From Megachile rotundata (Eukaryota > Arthropoda > Insecta > Hymenoptera > Megachilidae): a stretch of 64,000 bases of DNA. Of this stretch, positions 58,594 through 64,000 are shown piece by piece (within the stretch, counting starts at the first letter, position 1; every line of letters begins with the position of its first letter). The notes beneath the pieces are model-generated. The model made no database searches, was not told the DNA's origin, and was given only the letters and a program-made list of their open reading frames with translations. A program made the position numbers and the translations under genes. Location of the stretch: positions 9,586,501-9,650,500 of the forward strand of contig NC_134995.1 in the NCBI RefSeq assembly GCF_050947335.1, read 5' to 3'.

Positions 58594-58815
58594 TTAACAC
58601 TAAAACTACCAAGCCGGTCAAATGACCGCTCCACAAGTTTCTTATTAAAAGGTATACATTTTGTTGAAGTACATTTCTTGAAATCAGAATTGATTTTCAT
58701 CAAGATAAAGAATAAATGTGTGTACTAATTTATGTTTCATCGTTTGTTTATTTAATTTTTAACTTCATTTTAAATTTCAAATTAAATACCGGTATGCCGG
58801 TAGGTTTAGTGTTAA
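58594..58815. mobile_element. 222-bp piggyBac-type MITE
   Basis: TTAA flanks both ends (58594-58597 and 58812-58815). Just inside, CACTAAAACTACC on the left matches the complement of GGTAGGTTTAGTG on the right with one mismatch, followed on both sides by CCGGT. A sub-terminal GGTCAAATGACC palindrome is also present. The TTAA target and terminal CAC(T)AAA pattern identify a piggyBac-superfamily, non-autonomous element; the interior is AT-rich with no coding capacity. The near-intact ends suggest a fairly young insertion. Confidence 0.88.
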
Positions 58816-60159
58816 AACAGACAAAAAATTTGAAATGTTATATCAATATGTTATTATACAATCATTGACTAAATTATTAAAACGGTCTGATAAAATTTTG
58901 ATGATCGATTAAACATTCTCCAAAACAGTATCAATTTTTAAGGAAAGACGAAGGTTTTATTCCGGACAGGTGAAGAGCTATAGGTATGTTTTCCTCGGAG
59001 GTATATTAATTACCGTGATCCGTGCTCCCATAAATTACAACGACATTGCACCGGGTCAATGGTTTCCAAACGAGCGAGTTCACTCCTTGAGAAGAACCGG
59101 AACATCCTGAAAGAATCGCGTTGCATAAATCTTCCTTTCGGGGGATCCGTGAATTTTCTATCAGCGCGAAAATTCTCCCGTTAGATCCTTTATTAGAGGC
59201 TTCAGACGATGACGAGGTGCAATTTCATTTTTTTTCTCCGCGAGGAAAATAATGCCACGAAAGTTTTCGCGGTATGTTCAAATTTAATTGTGCCACTGAA
59301 ATGAACTTTCCTCGACTTTCCACTCGTCGCAATCAATAACACGTGTTTGAACGAGGTGTTGCTTTCTCGTTTATTACTTCGTTGATAGCTGCTGGAATTA
59401 GTTGCAAAATCGCTGCAAAATTCGTTCCATCCGTTTGTACGATGAGAGTTGACGAAGAGTTGAAAAGATTATAGAACATTTTTTTCTCTCCGGAAATTGT
59501 GCATTTCCGTGTATCAAAAGTTTCAGCTTCCTTTGCAGTCAGCCTCGTGTCACATAATTTTCCGCGCTGATCTCCGTAAAATTAGGAAATAAATCGGCCG
59601 GCCGGATTTAACCGTACACCTAGTTTGTCCACGGTAATCTTTGCAAACTTTTTAACTTTCTCGGGCGAAACGGCCGGCTATTTATGGCCCGATCCGATAC
59701 ACTTGACCCACAAAGTGGTCTCCTCGGAGATTTCGTATTTCGCGAAAATTCTTGAGTGTCCTCGCTTCTTAGCTTTTCCTCTTCCGTCATCTATCGTTGC
59801 CTACACGGAAAATTGTGTATACCGTTGTCCTCCTCTTACTCCGCCTTCTGAGAGGCTACCATTACTCGACGATGGTTTCATGGGCATGCCTCGTACGTGC
59901 TTGCTCTTGACACCGGTGATATAGTGCAAGGAAATTTCACACCTTCGTAACGTGACCGGGCAAATCCAGTTCTGTCTGCGTACACTCTGCAGCTTTTCCT
60001 CGGACAAGTTTACCTTAACTTATCAATTTTGAAATTCTCAAATTTCTGCATTCATTTTCAGGTACTTTAGTTCGGAGATGAATTTCATTTGCTGAGTTTT
60101 ATGGTTTCAAACTTGTTGAATTCGTCGATTTGTGAATCAAGTTCCACAAGAGTGTTTCG
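58816..60159. other. Unique stretch, no gene recognised
   Basis: GC-moderate unique DNA (58960-60010) with a 99-codon plus frame at 59625-59924 that lacks an ATG near its start and has no recognised domain. Confidence 0.4.
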
Positions 60160-60295
60160 TATGACTGATGACCGATAATTTATTGATAATTGATGCTTTA
60201 TTGATAATTGATGATTCATTGATAACTGATGATTCATTGATAATTGATGACTCATTGATAACTGATGATCCATTGATAATTGATGCTTTTGACAA
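60160..60295. repeat. 18-bp AT-rich repeat (ATTGATAATTGATGATTC)
   Basis: About seven units alternating ATTGATAATTGATG and ATTGATAACTGATG. It is the reverse complement of the array at 56991-57150. Confidence 0.92.
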
Positions 60296-60660
60296 TTGAT
60301 ATGACATATTTAACATATATAATGTTATAGTACATATGACATATGTAGCATATATGTAATGTCATAATACATATGACGTATGTAACATGTGTATATAGAT
60401 ATGTATTTTTTTATAATTGATTTGACATATTTAACATATACGATGTCATAGTACATATGACATATGTAGCATATATGCAATGTCATAATACATATGACGT
60501 ATGTAACATGTGTATATAGATATGTATTTTTTTATAATTGATATGACATATTTAACATATACGATGTCATAGTACATATGACATATGTAGCATATATCTA
60601 ATGTCATAGTACATATGACGTATGTAACATATGTATATACATATGTATTTTTTTATATGC
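60296..60660. repeat. 120-bp AT-rich tandem repeat, three copies
   Basis: Units starting TGACATATTTAACATATA recur every 120 bp (about 60303, 60423, 60543), each with CATATGACATATGTAGCATAT and ending TATGTATTTTTTTATA. The sequence continues into irregular ATATGTA DNA to about 60800. Confidence 0.93.
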
Positions 60661-62099
60661 ATATACATACACATATATGTAACATAACAACGTATGTTAA
60701 TATAAGAATAACATATAATAATAATATATGTATGTTACACCCATAACTTTACAAAACGTCACATATATGTAATGTCATACATACATCATAGTAACGACAT
60801 GTGTACACAAATATAAATAATAACGCAACTAAAGAAATCAAAATAATTGATGATGAATAAATAGTAACCAAACAAAAAACAAGAAAGTGAGTAATATTTC
60901 ACGACATAAACTTTGAGTAAAGTTGATCCCGAAGTTGCGAGAGCTTCCGTCGAAGTTAATAGCTTCGCGATTACTTTTCGCAGCGGGAAGATATTACAAC
61001 GCGAGAAGCAGGCAAATTATCAAACTGAACTCGATTGTACGAGGTCCAGCAAAATCGCGCATCCTGGACCAGTGGTCATAATAAATCAACCGTTTTTGCA
61101 GGATAATGTATTTGACGTTGGGCTCAAGCCACAAATCCCACTAACACCACCCACTTGGCATCCTGCCATTTTTGGTTCGATTGTATATTTCATCGATGAC
61201 AAAATATGTGACGTTATTGCTGCCATTTTTTACTGTTCGCTGTTTTTTGTAGCAATTTTTGTTGCGAGAGTTATATTTATGTTTGAAGGGATACATTATC
61301 TACCGGTGACTTCACTCATCAGTCAGTTTAGGTTATGTTAGGTTAGGTTTTAATTTATTGTAATTTATTAGAAGTTGCTTTATACAATTTTTATGGTAAT
61401 TTATTTAGGTTCAGAATTAATTTATTATAATTTGGTAAAAAATGTTGCATACAACTTTCATTATAATTTATTATAATTTATTAAAAATTGTTGTGTAATT
61501 ATTTACTTGCATATTCCATAATGTACGTATATGTAAAATTTCTCTATACCTAAACATACATACACATACATATACATACATGTATATTTACACATACACA
61601 TTATGTATAAATTCCATAACACGTATGTATCTATCTATACTTGCAATATCAACATCAAGTTATTTTTATATTACCAACTCCTCCAGCAGTAGAAAACATA
61701 AATATTTACGACGAAAGTGCCTTCTGAGCAGTCTTCTGATCTTTTAACGTCTTAAGTGACCATCCTCCATTTCCATCAAAGAAGAACGCAGAACTTAAGA
61801 TTGAATATCTGCATTTCTTTCGACCTCTCCTCAACAAATCCTCCACCTGTTTATATAAATCGTTTCAACGATAAAAATGCGCTTGTAGAAACGTTGATCA
61901 TTTTGTATTTATTCCACAACAATTTTTTAACTGTTTTGGAACTTTTTGATTACGTAGTATCACGTTCGTGCAATATCACGTTTCATTCATTCACGGTTGA
62001 AATTCTGTACGTTGTTGTGTTTTTTATGTAACTTGTGTATCATGTTTCCTGTAGTTTTGCCCGCAATGGTTGCAATATATGGAGAATGCAAATTTCGAA
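60661..62099. other. AT-rich unique stretch with an unassigned 142-codon frame
   Basis: The plus frame 60913-61341 is one of the longest outside the arrays apart from EcKL. It begins at TTG, its first in-frame ATG is about 20 codons before its end, and it has a hydrophobic run near residues 101-123. No family is recognised and it is not called a gene. A TTAGGTTAGGTTT tract lies at about 61335. From 61540 to 61640 there are ACATACATA microrepeats. Confidence 0.35.
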
Positions 62100-62590
62100 G
62101 TTTGAGGATTGTGGTTAGTTTGGAAATTTTTGAATTTTGGGGATTTAGGGAATTTGGGGAATTTGGGAAATATGGGGAATTGGGGAAATTTAAGGAATTT
62201 GGGGTATTTGGGAAATTTTGGGACATTTGGGAATTTTAGGGATTTCGGGAATTTGGGAAATTTAGGGAATTTGAGAAATTTGGGAAATTTGGGAAATTTG
62301 GGAAATTTGGAAAATTTGGAAAATTTCGAGTATTTTGAGAATTCCCTAAATCCTCAAATTCCCCAAATCCCAAGAATTCCCTAAATCCCAAAAATTCCTC
62401 TAATCCCAAACGTTTCCTAAATTTCCGAAAATGTCCAAGTCCTTTAACTCCCAAATCCCGAAAATTCCCTAGAATCCCCAAAATCGTAGAAATCCCCAGA
62501 ATTCCCAAATTCCAAAGATTCGAAAAATTCAAAATTTGCAAATAATCGAGCTCACCAAATACCTCCCAAAATCCCGAAATATCCAAAAAC
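62100..62590. repeat. G-rich array folding back into a C-rich arm
   Basis: GGGAATTTGGGAAATTT units (62140-62325) are followed after a short loop by AATTCCCTAAATCCTC and AATTCCCCAAATCCC units (62340-62580), which are complementary to the first half. Confidence 0.92.
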
Positions 62591-63340
62591 CTCCGGTAAA
62601 CAACCCAACATCACGAACAGAACTTGAAAACAAACATAGCTTCAGATCACGACACTATCGATCATCCATTAACGCAAGTAACTCGGTGAACACAGCTCGA
62701 CCGTATCGAAGGGGTTAAAAAGTTTTGAATAACATATTAGCAAACAAGCGGCCATACTCGATCTTGAAGCGCAAAAAGCAATTATCAGCGCAGTGAATCG
62801 GCGAGAACATTGTAACTCGGGCAGAGCGACGCTTCCCAATCAGGGCCGACATGCCAGGAAGAGGTCAACGTTGTCAGTTGGCTGTAAACATGTTGTTTAG
62901 CTAGCCACATGCTCGCCTACCGGCAGATCCTCGTCTGGGTGTGAACGCGTTTTCCCTGGAAAATAGACGATGCAAAAGCTCACGCAACGATATAAAAAAC
63001 CCACCGCTACCTGGTAAACAACCTAACCCGGCTAATCACCGTCCCCATCAACCATGTTACACGTGTAGCCATTTGCACTGAAATGCGCTGGATCGAGTCA
63101 CGACATAATAAACCTTCGCTCGAGTAGGCTCCTATGATATTCAGATGCGGATTGATAACATTGTCACGTTTAATTTATTGATCGATGTAAACGGGGTGTT
63201 TCTGTCTTCGGTATATTTTGTGGGGCATGGAGGGATGTGGAAATTGAATAGGGGGATGTGGATGAAGACGCGATTAGGTTTGTACAGTGTTATATTTTGT
63301 TATATACAATTGTACAACAGAACAATTGTACATACAGAAT
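62591..63340. other. Unique stretch, no gene recognised
   Basis: GC-moderate DNA (62600-63130), no recognised exon or RNA gene. Confidence 0.45.
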
Positions 63341-63700
63341 TCTATAAATTTCCAAATTATAAAAATTCCTCAAATTTTCTAAATTTTCAATTTAGGGAAT
63401 TTGTGAGACTTCAGGGATTATTAGAATGTTTAGAATACGCAAAAATTGAGAAATTAGGGAGTATAGAAATTCGGAACTGTTGAGTTGGAAAATAGGGAAA
63501 TTTGGTATTTGTATATTTGCAAATTGGGAAATTGTAAAATCGAACAATTGAAAAGTTTCTGAATGACAAAATTAAGTACTTGAATAATTGAATAATTGAA
63601 TAATGGAATAATTGAATAATTGAAGAATTAGAAACTTTAAAACTTGAAGAATAAAAAATTGAAAAATGGTGAATGAAGTCTTTGACAGTTCTGTGACTCA
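63341..63700. repeat. Weak low-complexity repeat (TTGAATAATTGAATAA)
   Basis: Irregular AAATTTTC and AAATTGGG phrases, with an octamer run of AATAATTG at 63580-63625, which is the complement of the CAATTATT unit of the 52.0-kb array. Confidence 0.7.
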
Positions 63701-64000
63701 AAAGTTGGAAAATGATTCATACTTCCCAAAGCACAGAAATTTCGAAACTTAAGAAGTGGGAAAGAAAAAAATTGTGTCGAGGATAATCGCTGTACTGTGC
63801 GGATCTCGATTCGGACGAGAAGGCCTGGTCCGAGCTTCGAGGATTTCGTGGCGGTTGTTCACCTCGAAATTTCGCCGGTAGCACGGCTGAAATCCCGCGC
63901 GGTGAAAGTCGAAAAGTTCATCGCGGCTTTAGAGAAAACCGTGGCTTTGTCGAAGCTTCCTTCAAATTAAATCGTCCTTGTTCGTTTTATTATCGGGAAG
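63701..64000 (+). other. GC-rich edge with unassigned open frame
   Basis: A plus frame is open from 63716 to TAA 63968-63970. Its GC-rich latter part reads SFEDFVAVVHLEISPVARL, then KVEKFIAALEKTVAL. A second frame also stays open to the window end. No ATG, splice acceptor or family was recognised. It might be part of an exon of a gene extending beyond the window. Confidence 0.18.

Noticed and set aside
59625..59924. 99-codon frame in unique GC-moderate DNA
   Set aside because: Non-ATG start and no recognised domain.
60913..61341. 142-codon frame with a hydrophobic stretch
   Set aside because: No ATG until close to the end, no recognised domain, no splice context; plausible by chance in 64 kb.

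Overview
The window is eukaryotic nuclear DNA, most likely from an insect and, as an inference, a bee or other aculeate wasp. The reasons are: an arthropod-type ecdysteroid-kinase-like gene, consensus eukaryotic splice sites, a TTAA-flanked piggyBac-type MITE, short TTAGG tracts, an AT-rich background with GC/CpG-rich islands, and very low gene density. No bacterial, viral or CRISPR features were seen.

Only two coding regions are recognised by family. (1) 28882-30198 (+) is a complete single-exon ecdysteroid kinase-like (EcKL, CHK kinase-like) gene of 438 residues with all expected kinase motifs. (2) 19855-20190 (+) is the terminal exon of a small ciliary microtubule-inner-protein-like gene (CFAP90/C5orf49, DUF4541-like); its upstream exon was not found. 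Weaker candidates are a short GC-rich exon at 13219-13342 resembling the N-terminus of an adenylate-forming (4CL/luciferase-like) enzyme, a promoter plus first exon at about 40430-41120 ending ATG|GTGAGT, and a 37-codon frame at 18709-18822 with a pipsqueak-like helix-turn-helix flavour. They do not form one pathway and there is no operon-like organisation.

Somewhat under half of the window is tandem repeat, in more than thirty separate arrays. Most are built from 8-bp units, or multiples of 8 (16, 32, 48), that differ by single steps (TTTTTCAA, TTTTCCAA, TTTCCCAA, AAATTCCC, ATCCCAAA, TCCCCAAA and complements). Others have 9, 10, 15, 31, 33-34, 36, 45-46, 60, 119-120, about 134, 176 and 184 bp units. 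Several arrays switch strand: a G-rich half is followed by a C-rich half, so the array can fold back on itself. Because most periods are not multiples of three and the units lack stop codons in several frames, these arrays generate long open frames on both strands; those frames are rejected as genes.

Mobile elements: a 222-bp piggyBac-type MITE (58594-58815); a foldback element of about 0.9 kb with arms of about 88 bp and an internal satellite (47.61-48.54 kb); and a half copy of the same family at 21.66-21.89 kb. Two arrays (22.9-23.7 kb and 34.57-35.82 kb) are bracketed by direct copies of a unique sequence.

Remaining stretches are non-repetitive, AT-rich intergenic or intronic DNA in which no gene could be recognised; they are listed as such.
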